Shown here: in pieces, positions 1 through 6,165 of the stretch
Layout: every line of letters starts with the position of its first letter
How positions within the stretch are numbered: position 1 is the first letter of the stretch
NCBI GenBank assembly: GCA_013202535.1
Contig: JABMRP010000772.1
Span: 1 to 7,590 of the forward strand
Direction: 5' to 3'
DNA: 7,590 nucleotides
DNA from: Planctomycetota bacterium
Lineage (GTDB): Bacteria > Planctomycetota > Planctomycetia > Pirellulales > Thermoguttaceae
Translations under genes and position numbers: made by a program
The notes under the pieces: model-generated
The model's database searches: none
Told to the model about the DNA's origin: nothing
The model's input: the letters and a program-made list of their open reading frames with translations, nothing else

Positions 1-1
1 A

Positions 2-190
2 TGCCAAGCACGCGGCGAGGATCGGCGGGCGCTGGCCAACTACCGCGATTCGCTCCAATACAACCAGAACCAGCCGGCCGTGCGCACTCAAATCGCTGCC
101 CTGGAGGCGGGCCTCCAGCCCAATCGGCAGTTCATCAGCGGGCCGGAGGGGACGCGAGTCGTGGTTCGCGGTGTCCCCCCGATTAGGTAG
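2..190 (+). CDS. C-terminal end of a TPR-like protein (partial, 5' end outside window)
   Basis: The open frame that begins at base 2 reads in from the left edge and ends at TAG 188-190, giving 62 residues. It starts 'ARGEDRRALANYRDSLQYNQ' and continues with a second helix, 'PAVRTQIAALEAGL'. This alternation of A/Y/L positions and the N-Q-P turn resembles a tetratricopeptide repeat helix pair, followed by a short polar tail ending 'VVVRGVPPIR'. TPR units are protein-protein interaction scaffolds, so no enzymatic role can be given. I prefer this frame to the overlapping frame 1 reading (1-186), which is a low-complexity Arg/Gly/Pro-rich translation typical of a shadow. Only the last one or two repeats are visible, so family and length cannot be judged. 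It lies 186 bp upstream of serA on the same strand, and an operon link is possible but unsupported. Confidence 0.6.
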   Translation, partial: CQARGEDRRALANYRDSLQYNQNQPAVRTQIAALEAGLQPNRQFISGPEGTRVVVRGVPPIR

Positions 191-252
191 ATCGCCGGAA
201 TCGGCCTTCTCCGGTCCTTCCGCTGTCTCTCGTCACCCATCGCGACCCGGTC

Positions 253-302
253 GTCAAGTGGGCCCCTGTTGTCAAGCGGGCCCCCCATCGCCAAGTGGGA
301 CC
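253..302. repeat. Three degenerate 18-19 bp tandem repeats upstream of serA
   Basis: Three copies of a G/C-rich core follow each other: GTCAAGTGGGCCCC (253-266), GTCAAGCGGGCCCC (271-284) and GCCAAGTGGGACC (290-302), spaced 18 and 19 bp apart. The first two differ at one base in 14. Each of the first two copies contains the palindrome GGGCCC. They lie 75-125 bp upstream of the serA start and just before the A/T-rich stretch TAAAAT (311-316). They could be protein-binding sites or a decayed minisatellite. No function can be assigned from sequence alone. Confidence 0.55.
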
Positions 303-376
303 GGCCACGGTAAAATACGCTGTTTGATTCGGGAATAACCTCAATACCACGAGCAGCCAATAGAGCGGGTGGAGCC

Positions 377-2002
377 ATGCCTCGCGTCATCGTTCTCGAC
401 AATCTATCGCAAGACGGCCTCGATCTACTCGGATCGGCCGGAAACATCGAATACGAAGTGAAGACCGGGCTGAAGGGGGAGGAACTCCGCGAGGTACTGC
501 GGGAGTTCGACGGCGCGATCTGTCGTAGCGGCGTGAAACTGACCGGCGACATCCTGGAGGGAAACCGGCGGCTCAAGGCAATCGCCCGGGCCGGTGTCGG
601 AACCGACAACATCGACAAAGAAGCGGCCACCCGGCAGGGAATTGTGGTGATGAACACGCCCGGCGGCAATACGGTGTCGACCGCCGAGCACACCATGGCG
701 CTGATGCTGGCCCTGTCGCGTAACGTCGCTCCCGCCTATCAGAGCCTCGTGGAAGGCCGCTGGGACCGCAAGAAGTACATGGGTACGCAGTTGGCCGGAA
801 AGACGCTGGGGATTATCGGGCTGGGGCGGATCGGCAAGGCGGTGGCCGTCCGCGCCCAGGCCATGGACATGACGGTGATCGGCTACGATCCGTTCCTCTC
901 CAGCCAACGCGCCAAGGAGCTGGAAATCGAGACGTACGCGTCGGCTCGCGACTTGCTGCCCCACGTCGACTATCTCACGGTCCATTCGCCGTTGACCGAC
1001 GAAACACGTGACCTCATCGGTGCCGCTGAGATTCAAACGATGCGACCGGGCGTACGGCTGATCAACTGCGCGCGTGGGGGAATCTACAACGAGGCCGCGT
1101 TGGCCGAGGGACTCGCCAGCGGTCATCTGGGCGGCGTGGCCCTGGACGTCTACGCTTCGGAGCCCTGTACCGATAGCCCCTTGTTCGGGATGCCCAACGT
1201 GTTGTGTACGCCCCATCTGGGCGCCAGTACGCGAGAAGCCCAGACCAACGTGGCCGTCGAGGCGGCCGAATTGCTCATCGACTTCTTCACCAGCGGCGCC
1301 GTTCGGCAGTCGGTCAACATTTCACCGCTGGATCCGAAAACGCTGAAAAGCCTCCGTGGCTATCTCAACGTGGCCTATCGGTTGGGCCTCCTCCTGGGAC
1401 AAGTGGATCAGGCGCCGGCCAATACCTGCCGGCTCTGCTATCAGGGAGAAGTGGCCAACAAGGACACGCGGTTGCTCTCCTCCGCTTTTGCCGCCGGTCT
1501 GTTGGAACACGCGTTGGACACCGAGGTCAACATCATCAATGCCGCGGTGCTACTGAAGGACCGGGGGATCGAGTTGATCGAGGAGCGTTCCAGCGAGACG
1601 GGCGATTTCATTTCGCTCATCAGCGCGGAAGTTGTCAGCAAAGCACGGACCGCGTTTGCCTCCGGCACCCTGTTCGGCAACATGCCCCGTCTGGTCCAAA
1701 AGGGCCAGTGCCGACTGGAAAGTCCCCTGGACGGCATTCTCTGGCTCTTCTCGCACCGCGACGTCCCGGGCATTATCGGCAGAGTGGGCAGTGTCTTCGG
1801 CCGGCACCGGGTGAACATTGCCCAGATGACCGTGGGGCGGGCATCCCAAGAACCCGGCGGCGAGGCCGTGGGTGTTTTGGTCCTCGATGCCAGGCCGCCC
1901 GCCGAAGCACTGACCGAGATCCTTGCCATGGACAACATCCATCGGGCGTGGACCGTCAATCTTCCGGCGGCCGACGAAATGCCTACCTGGCTGGGTGGGT
2001 AG
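377..2002 (+). CDS. serA: D-3-phosphoglycerate dehydrogenase, long form with C-terminal ACT domain
   Basis: The 541-residue product oxidises 3-phosphoglycerate to 3-phosphohydroxypyruvate with NAD+, the first step of the phosphorylated serine pathway, in the cytoplasm. The substrate domain holds 'ARAGVGTDNID' (70-80). The Rossmann domain has GLGRIG (148-153), followed by Asp171 in 'IGYDPF', the acidic residue expected to choose NAD. The catalytic triad of the family is intact: Arg233 in 'NCARGG', Glu262 in 'YASEP', His280 in 'TPHLGAST'. Residues about 315-445 form the intervening domain of the long bacterial type. The ACT domain follows from about 452 ('HRDVPGIIGRVGSVFGRHRVNIAQMTVGR' pattern), where serine feedback binding is known for relatives. 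Length is normal for the 520-540 residue class. The ATG is preceded by GGAG (371-374), only 2 nt away, so initiation may be weak. 'MPRVIVLDNLSQDGLDLL' nevertheless aligns well as a family N-terminus. Confidence 0.97.
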   Translation: MPRVIVLDNLSQDGLDLLGSAGNIEYEVKTGLKGEELREVLREFDGAICRSGVKLTGDILEGNRRLKAIARAGVGTDNIDKEAATRQGIVVMNTPGGNTVSTAEHTMALMLALSRNVAPAYQSLVEGRWDRKKYMGTQLAGKTLGIIGLGRIGKAVAVRAQAMDMTVIGYDPFLSSQRAKELEIETYASARDLLPHVDYLTVHSPLTDETRDLIGAAEIQTMRPGVRLINCARGGIYNEAALAEGLASGHLGGVALDVYASEPCTDSPLFGMPNVLCTPHLGASTREAQTNVAVEAAELLIDFFTSGAVRQSVNISPLDPKTLKSLRGYLNVAYRLGLLLGQVDQAPANTCRLCYQGEVANKDTRLLSSAFAAGLLEHALDTEVNIINAAVLLKDRGIELIEERSSETGDFISLISAEVVSKARTAFASGTLFGNMPRLVQKGQCRLESPLDGILWLFSHRDVPGIIGRVGSVFGRHRVNIAQMTVGRASQEPGGEAVGVLVLDARPPAEALTEILAMDNIHRAWTVNLPAADEMPTWLGG

Positions 2003-2004
2003 TA

Positions 2005-2027
2005 CGACGTGCCCAGCGGATACGTCG
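2005..2027 (+). terminator. Possible 3' stem-loop of serA (no U-tract)
   Basis: CGACGT (2005-2010) and ACGTCG (2022-2027) form a perfect 6-bp stem around an 11-nt loop, beginning 2 nt after the serA stop codon. No T-run follows, so it does not meet the rule for an intrinsic terminator. It could stabilise the 3' end or be chance. Confidence 0.25.
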
Positions 2028-2110
2028 CAAAACCGGTACACACCGACCGATTCATCTTAATTCCTTGGCCGGCAGAGCACTTACGTTCCATGCGTCTTGT
2101 CTGGTTTGCC

Positions 2111-2156
2111 GATAAGAGGGTACGGACCCCCATCTGGGTCACCTCCCCCCTCTATC
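2111..2156 (+). promoter_or_regulatory. Two-tier stem-loop in the leader of the BON gene
   Basis: An outer stem pairs GATA-(A)-GAGGG (2111-2120, one bulged A) with CCCTCTATC (2148-2156). Inside it, GACCC (2125-2129) pairs with GGGTC (2136-2140) around a 6-nt loop. The structure ends 4 nt before the ATG at 2161. Its right half is a pyrimidine tract that includes TCACCTCC, the same sense as the anti-Shine-Dalgarno end of 16S rRNA. Pairing is by eye and no free energy was computed. A role in translation control of the following gene is inference. Confidence 0.35.
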
Positions 2157-2160
2157 CCCC

Positions 2161-2403
2161 ATGTTTTCCGAGACGCACTTAATGAGCCAGATTGACATCG
2201 GGCTGGACGACCAAGTCACGTCCGCTCTGCACCGCAACCCGCATATTGGTTCTCGAGATCTCCGCTTCGAGACCGACAACGGCCACGTGACTCTGCGGGG
2301 CGTCGTCGCTTCGTACTATCAGAAGCAGATGGCGCAAGAAGTCGTCCGCCGGCTCGACGGCGTCGACGAAATTCACAACGAACTGGAAGTTGCCTGGTCT
2401 TAA
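2161..2403 (+). CDS. Small BON-domain protein
   Basis: This 80-residue protein is essentially one BON domain. It shows the pattern 'RFETDNGHVTLRGVV' (35-49) with the conserved Gly47 after a beta strand, then a helix 'YYQKQMAQEVVRRLDGV' (52-68), then the closing strand 'IHNELEVAW' (71-79). BON domains in OsmY-like and secretin-associated proteins are thought to bind membranes or lipids. There is no signal peptide or membrane segment, so this copy is probably cytoplasmic and its partner is unknown. The start is uncertain: neither ATG 2161 nor the in-frame ATG 2182 ('MSQIDIGLDD') has a Shine-Dalgarno sequence, and the conserved part begins only at about residue 15, so either fits. I list the longer form. 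A stem-loop lies directly upstream. The stop codon overlaps that of the convergent STAS gene. Confidence 0.85.
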   Translation: MFSETHLMSQIDIGLDDQVTSALHRNPHIGSRDLRFETDNGHVTLRGVVASYYQKQMAQEVVRRLDGVDEIHNELEVAWS

Positions 2404-2777
2404 CGGGGCTTGCGGCTGAGAAACCCCAGCACCGCTTCCTGGCGATCCTGATACGGATGGAGTCGCTCGGCAAGGCGGCAGCGGTGCAACACATCCATGT
2501 TGTAGGCCGATAGCCCACAGATTCGCATCATGCCGCCACAAGCGTCGATGCGCCGGTGCAACATGACAAGCTGGCCGATCAGGCCGCTATTGAGCAGCGT
2601 CAGCCCCTCCAACTCCAGCAACAGACGATGAACGGAATGCTGCTGGAGATGCGACCAGAGCTGTTCGGCCAACAGTGGGGCATCCATCGAATGGTCCGCC
2701 AAATTGCGGACCTTGATGAACAGCCAATCGGGACCGCGTTCTAAATCCAATTCCCATCGCGGTGCTAGGTCGAGCAT
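2400..2777 (-). CDS. STAS-domain protein (anti-sigma antagonist-like)
   Basis: The 125-residue product is a single STAS-like domain. The strand 'RLLLELEGLTLLNSG' (51-65) leads into helix 'LIGQLVMLHRRIDACGG' (66-82), strand 'MMRICGL' (83-89) and the terminal helix region 'NMDVLHRCRLAERLHPY' (93-109). This is the order seen in SpoIIAA/RsbV-type anti-sigma antagonists. In those, the motif is usually D-S-S/T-G with a phosphorylatable Ser/Thr. Here it reads N63-S64-G65, so Ser64 could be the equivalent, but the usual preceding Asp-Ser pair is not present. No kinase or sigma-factor gene is nearby, so the partner is unknown. I chose the ATG at 2777 over the upstream in-frame start at 2810 because AAAGGAG lies 8 nt before it. 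The gene is convergent with the BON gene, and the stop codons overlap in a shared TTAA. Confidence 0.82.
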   Translation of the reverse strand: MLDLAPRWELDLERGPDWLFIKVRNLADHSMDAPLLAEQLWSHLQQHSVHRLLLELEGLTLLNSGLIGQLVMLHRRIDACGGMMRICGLSAYNMDVLHRCRLAERLHPYQDRQEAVLGFLSRKPR

Positions 2778-2785
2778 TTGCACAA

Positions 2786-2792
2786 CTCCTTT
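2786..2792 (-). promoter_or_regulatory. Strong ribosome binding site of the STAS gene
   Basis: On the minus strand AAAGGAG stands 8 nt before ATG 2777-2775. It is the strongest Shine-Dalgarno match I see in the window and decides the start codon in favour of 'MLDLAPRWEL'. Confidence 0.8.
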
Positions 2793-2946
2793 CGGCAATA
2801 CAGGCGCCATTGCGCCGACGCGTCAGTGTGTCTCCGGAGGCCTGCTCGATGAGGTTGGCGAGGCGAAAGAGCCGTAGGCCCGAGGACACGTTCTGTTGGA
2901 AAACCTTTTCCCGCGGATTGCGCACGATCGGCGCAATATCCTTGCT

Positions 2947-2974
2947 ATGATAGCCATTCTGGAGGATTATTCAA
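2947..2974 (-). promoter_or_regulatory. Candidate sigma-70 promoter for the STAS gene
   Basis: On the minus strand TTGAAT (2974-2969, 4 of 6 to TTGACA) and TATCAT (2952-2947, 5 of 6 to TATAAT) are separated by 16 bp. Transcription would begin near 2940, giving a leader of about 160 nt before the STAS start. The site lies in the 243-bp space after ruvB, so the STAS gene can be transcribed independently of it. Confidence 0.4.
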
Positions 2975-2981
2975 CCCTCCA
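2960..2981. repeat. Inverted repeat around the -35 box (possible operator)
   Basis: TGGAGG (2960-2965) and CCTCCA (2976-2981) form a perfect 6-bp dyad with a 10-bp centre that contains the candidate -35 element. The placement suggests an operator. It could also be a small hairpin after ruvB, but no U-tract follows on the minus strand. Confidence 0.3.
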
Positions 2982-3020
2982 CGGCCAGAGGTTTTGCGGT
3001 TTTTTTGAGAAGATGCAAAA

Positions 3021-4055
3021 CTAGCCGAAGAGCCGGCTTTGTGTCTCCCCCGAATTGAGGTCCGAACGGTGCAGGCCGATATGCTCCAATCCTGCGGGTG
3101 TCAGTTTCCTCCCTCGGGGGGTACGAATCACCAGTTCCGCCCGCAATAGAAAGGGCTCCACCTCGTCCACCAGTGTATCGGGGGGAATGTTCATCGTGTG
3201 GGCGACCGCCTCGACGCCGACCGGGCCTCCGTCGAACACTCGGGCGATGGTCTCCAGGTACTTGCGATCCTGCCGGTCCAGGCCCAATTTGTCGATTTCC
3301 TGCATCGCCAGGGCATCGCGAGCAACCGGCAGGGTGATGCGTCCGTCGGCTCGGCTGATGGCGTAATCGCGAATCCAACGGAGCCGGTTGTTGGCAATCC
3401 GGGGCGTACTTCGGCTGCGTCCGGCAACCTCCGGGGCCGCCTCCGCGTCGATCTCCACTTGCAGCTTGCCCGCGTTGCGGACCACGATTTGGGCCAGTTC
3501 GTCGACCGTGTAAAAATCCAAATGCTCTCGCATCTGGAAGCGGTCGCGCAAGGGGGCGGAAATGATGCCCGTGCGGGTCGTGGCCCCGATCAGCGTGAAC
3601 GGCTTCAGCCGCATGTTGATGGTCCGCGCGTTGACGCCCTCGCCCAGGGTCAGATCGACGCGAAAGTCTTCCATGGCCGGGTAGAGAAACTCCTCGACCG
3701 TTTTGGGCATACGGTGGATTTCGTCGATAAACAGCACCGACCCGGCTTGCGCGTTGGTCAGATAGGGCAGCATGTCCTTGGGCGCTTTGAGCGTCGCCCC
3801 GCTGGCGATTTGGATCGGCACGCCCATATTGCGGGGAATGCACATGGCGAACGTCGTTTTCCCCAATCCGGGGGGGCCGTCGAAGAGGATGTGGCCCAGC
3901 GGTTCGCTCCGCTTCGAGGCGGCATCGATGGCGATTTCCAGCCGCGCGTACACCTCGCGCTGCCCGATCATCTCCTCCATGCGCTGTGGGCGCAGCGCCC
4001 GATCTTCCTCGTCGACCGGACTCGTCGTCGATTGCACGATCGGTTCGCGGCTCAT
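3021..4055 (-). CDS. ruvB: Holliday junction branch-migration helicase RuvB
   Basis: RuvB is the AAA+ ATPase that works as paired hexamers on RuvA-bound four-way junctions, driving branch migration in recombinational repair. The 344-residue product has Walker A GPPGLGKT (60-67), Walker B 'FIDEIH' with Asp111-Glu112, sensor 1 'GATTR' (157-161), the arginine finger in 'PLRDRF' (Arg170), sensor 2 region 'RSRSTPRIAN' (213-222), and the winged-helix domain ending 'VIRTPRGRKLT' (309-319). Length is typical of the family. Compared with the usual enzymes, the segment after Walker A is altered ('CIPRNMGV', 'ASGATLKAPKDMLPYL' instead of a TSGP...GDLA pattern), which I associate with planctomycetes from memory. 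The frame stays open to an ATG at 4190, but I chose ATG 4055: the extra 45 residues resemble nothing, and a good promoter lies within them. No clear Shine-Dalgarno sequence is present. ruvA is nearly 3 kb upstream rather than adjacent. Confidence 0.96.
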   Translation of the reverse strand: MSREPIVQSTTSPVDEEDRALRPQRMEEMIGQREVYARLEIAIDAASKRSEPLGHILFDGPPGLGKTTFAMCIPRNMGVPIQIASGATLKAPKDMLPYLTNAQAGSVLFIDEIHRMPKTVEEFLYPAMEDFRVDLTLGEGVNARTINMRLKPFTLIGATTRTGIISAPLRDRFQMREHLDFYTVDELAQIVVRNAGKLQVEIDAEAAPEVAGRSRSTPRIANNRLRWIRDYAISRADGRITLPVARDALAMQEIDKLGLDRQDRKYLETIARVFDGGPVGVEAVAHTMNIPPDTLVDEVEPFLLRAELVIRTPRGRKLTPAGLEHIGLHRSDLNSGETQSRLFG

Positions 4056-4105
4056 CGTGGCGTCTTGCTCAAGGGAGAGGTGAACGGGTGTTGACTGCAC
4101 GGGCC

Positions 4106-4135
4106 AATATAGCAGAAAAGCCCGAGGGAAGTCGA
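4106..4135 (-). promoter_or_regulatory. Candidate sigma-70 promoter for ruvB
   Basis: On the minus strand TCGACT (4135-4130, 4 of 6 to TTGACA) is followed after 18 bp by TATATT (4111-4106, 5 of 6 to TATAAT). A start near 4099 would leave a leader of about 44 nt before ATG 4055. This supports the shorter RuvB start and independent transcription of ruvB from the radical SAM gene. Confidence 0.45.
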
Positions 4136-4186
4136 GACGGCGTCGGGAGGCTACAATCCGAGAATTCGGTCGATTTATGGGATTTA

Positions 4187-6034
4187 TCATGCGTCACGAG
4201 TAGCCGACTTCAGCGGAAGACGCGGGCGAGAGTTTTCTGCGGGCGACCCCGGAGTTTGCCTTCGGCCTTGGGGGCGGTCTAACCGTTGGGTTTCGCCGGA
4301 CTGTTTCGAATCTGGTTCATTCATCGTGCTCGTTGGGGTGATGCCCGCGACCCGCGTGGCAGCTTCCGGCCCGTCGGCGGAATTCGTTTCGAAGAACATG
4401 GGCGGTTCGTACGTGCAACCGTTCTGCAATCGTCGTTCCTCGCGGCAAAGCGTATGGTAGAGGTAGCGGCCGACAATCGGTGCGGCCAAGCGAGTTTTCC
4501 AACCGAACTCGGAAGATAGTTCGTCGAGAATGTGGGAGATGAGCTGTTCGCAATGGGGATCATGTCGGAATCGACGTCGTGCGGCCCAGAGTGCACCCGC
4601 GTATTTGACCGGCAGGTTGACAGCTTGGTGCGCAAAGCGGGCGCGAATGCGTGCGTTCGGGTGGTTCTTATAACGTTTCCAACCCTGGAGCAACGTGCGA
4701 ATGATTCGAACAATGCTCGGGCCATTGACCGCGAAATCGCGGTGGAAGGCTCGCAGGAGAAACTCACCCTCCCTGCCGTCCTTGATGTGGGCGTGGCGGA
4801 AATTGAACTTCAACTGTCCGTGGATATCCGCCGGATGGAAGTCGGCAACTCCAAGCAGCGTGCCTTGCGCCTCCTGCTCGGCGTACAGGGGAGTGCCGGG
4901 GATGGGCGTGTAGAGCATGAACTGATGGAGGTCCGTGTTGTGTCGGACGGCATGCTCGATAACTTCGTCTATGTTCTCCGGCGAGTGCTCCTCGATGCCG
5001 ATGATGCTCGAACCGAGCACGTGGATTCCGTGCGATTGCAGCGAGCGGACCAATTCCATCGTATCGGTGCCCGCCAGCTTGCCGTACTGGGAATCCTTTC
5101 CCTCCAGGCCGAGCCACACCCAGTCGACTCCCAAAGCGACCAGTTGTTCCATCGTGTAGCGCCGCAGGACGTTGACGGAACTGAAGACTTTCAGGCTCCA
5201 CGCCTTGCCGTGCTCTTCCATCAAGTTCAGCAGGTGGAGAGCCCGCTTCTGGTTCAGCAGGAAGTTTTCGTCCATGATGAAGAAGCTCTTGACGTGCAAG
5301 TCCGACTCCAACGCGCACATGATGTCAAAAACCTCTTCCCCGGTACGATAGAACTCGATGCACTTTCCCTTGCCGCCGAACATGACTGAAGTGGAGCAGA
5401 AGTTGCAGCCCATGGGACATCCCACGGACGGAATCACCGTTGCATCATGAATGCCGGGGTGGTTGCAAAGAGGCACACCCATGATGCGGGGGGCAATGTT
5501 CGAGATGGTTTGCGGGTGTCGGATCGGCTGATTTTCGTCTTCGCCAAGAAACCTGCGCATCCATCGAACGCCTTCCCCTTTGACAACGTGGTCGGCATTG
5601 ACCCACTTCTTCACATCGGGAGAATTGGCGATATGCCCGCCGACAACGATGATCGCCTCGGGCTGATGCTTGCGGGCCAGCCGACACATCCTCCGCACCT
5701 TGAAAAGATTGGGAATGATGGAGCTGATCCCAATCACGTCGTATTGTCGGGTCTTGATCTCCTCGATGAACCTTTCCTCCGAGGGAAAGTCCAAGAGCGT
5801 GCAAGGGGCCTTCAGGTTCACCTGGATGAGCATGAGTCCCCAGGATCGGTTGAAGGAGCGAAACGAGAAGGCATGTTGCACCCGCGTCACCTGATTGTGA
5901 TATAGCTCCATCGGGTTGAGCAGGCGGCTGCCGTACTGATCGTCCTGAGCGTACGGGCCGAACACGCTCAGCAATAACACTCGCGCTTGCGAGCGGAGCG
6001 GATGCACTGGAAAGTCGATGGGATGCTTGCTCAC
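4187..6034 (-). CDS. Cobalamin-binding-type radical SAM protein, substrate unknown
   Basis: From the GTG at 6034 this is 615 residues. The N-terminal part resembles a B12-binding Rossmann domain: strand 'ARVLLLSVFG' (17-26), 'YDVIGISSI' (98-106), 'AIIVVGGHIAN' (127-137) and 'VVKGEGVRW' (150-158). A radical SAM core follows with the cluster motif C206-x3-C210-x2-C213 in 'GCPMGCNFCSTS', then 'FIMDENFL' (252-259), 'WVWLGLEG' (305-312) and 'YTPIPGTPLY' (375-384). Such enzymes use a [4Fe-4S] cluster to make a 5'-deoxyadenosyl radical, and many methylate unreactive carbons. The cobalamin lower-ligand motif DxHxxG is not visible; the nearest segment reads 'DDQYG'. The last 65 or so residues are hydrophilic and probably disordered. 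The ORF extends to a TTG at 6067, but GTG 6034 has GGAG 11 nt upstream, so I prefer it. No partner biosynthetic genes flank it, so the product is unknown. Confidence 0.85.
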   Translation of the reverse strand: MSKHPIDFPVHPLRSQARVLLLSVFGPYAQDDQYGSRLLNPMELYHNQVTRVQHAFSFRSFNRSWGLMLIQVNLKAPCTLLDFPSEERFIEEIKTRQYDVIGISSIIPNLFKVRRMCRLARKHQPEAIIVVGGHIANSPDVKKWVNADHVVKGEGVRWMRRFLGEDENQPIRHPQTISNIAPRIMGVPLCNHPGIHDATVIPSVGCPMGCNFCSTSVMFGGKGKCIEFYRTGEEVFDIMCALESDLHVKSFFIMDENFLLNQKRALHLLNLMEEHGKAWSLKVFSSVNVLRRYTMEQLVALGVDWVWLGLEGKDSQYGKLAGTDTMELVRSLQSHGIHVLGSSIIGIEEHSPENIDEVIEHAVRHNTDLHQFMLYTPIPGTPLYAEQEAQGTLLGVADFHPADIHGQLKFNFRHAHIKDGREGEFLLRAFHRDFAVNGPSIVRIIRTLLQGWKRYKNHPNARIRARFAHQAVNLPVKYAGALWAARRRFRHDPHCEQLISHILDELSSEFGWKTRLAAPIVGRYLYHTLCREERRLQNGCTYEPPMFFETNSADGPEAATRVAGITPTSTMNEPDSKQSGETQRLDRPQGRRQTPGSPAENSRPRLPLKSATRDA

Positions 6035-6165
6035 AAAAAGGTTTTCTCCATCATGAACGGCCGCCAATGTTTTGGTTCAGCGCGAAATAGAAGGTCGCCT
6101 GGCGGGTCTGGATCGTTAAGGTACTGAAGTCGTCTGGTAGTGTTTAGATTTGTCGCGATTGGGTT

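Noticed and set aside
311..316. TAAAAT as the -10 box of a serA promoter
   Set aside because: No acceptable -35 element lies 16-18 bp upstream. The nearest TTGTCA (269-274) is 36 bp away.
1204..2115. Long plus-strand frame inside and past serA (303 codons)
   Set aside because: It overlaps serA in another frame and has an Arg/Gly/Pro/His-rich composition without motifs, as expected of a shadow in GC-rich DNA.
2960..3007. Intrinsic terminator formed by the TGGAGG/CCTCCA hairpin and the T7 run at 3001-3007
   Set aside because: The T-run is about 20 nt beyond the hairpin and on the plus strand, where no gene is being transcribed towards it. On the minus strand there is no U-tract.
3198..4094. 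Plus-strand 298-codon frame opposite ruvB
   Set aside because: It is antisense to a clear RuvB with all catalytic motifs, and its translation shows no recognisable domain.
4532..5389. Plus-strand 285-codon frame opposite the radical SAM gene
   Set aside because: It is antisense to a protein with an intact CxxxCxxC core and family motifs, so it is a reverse-strand shadow.
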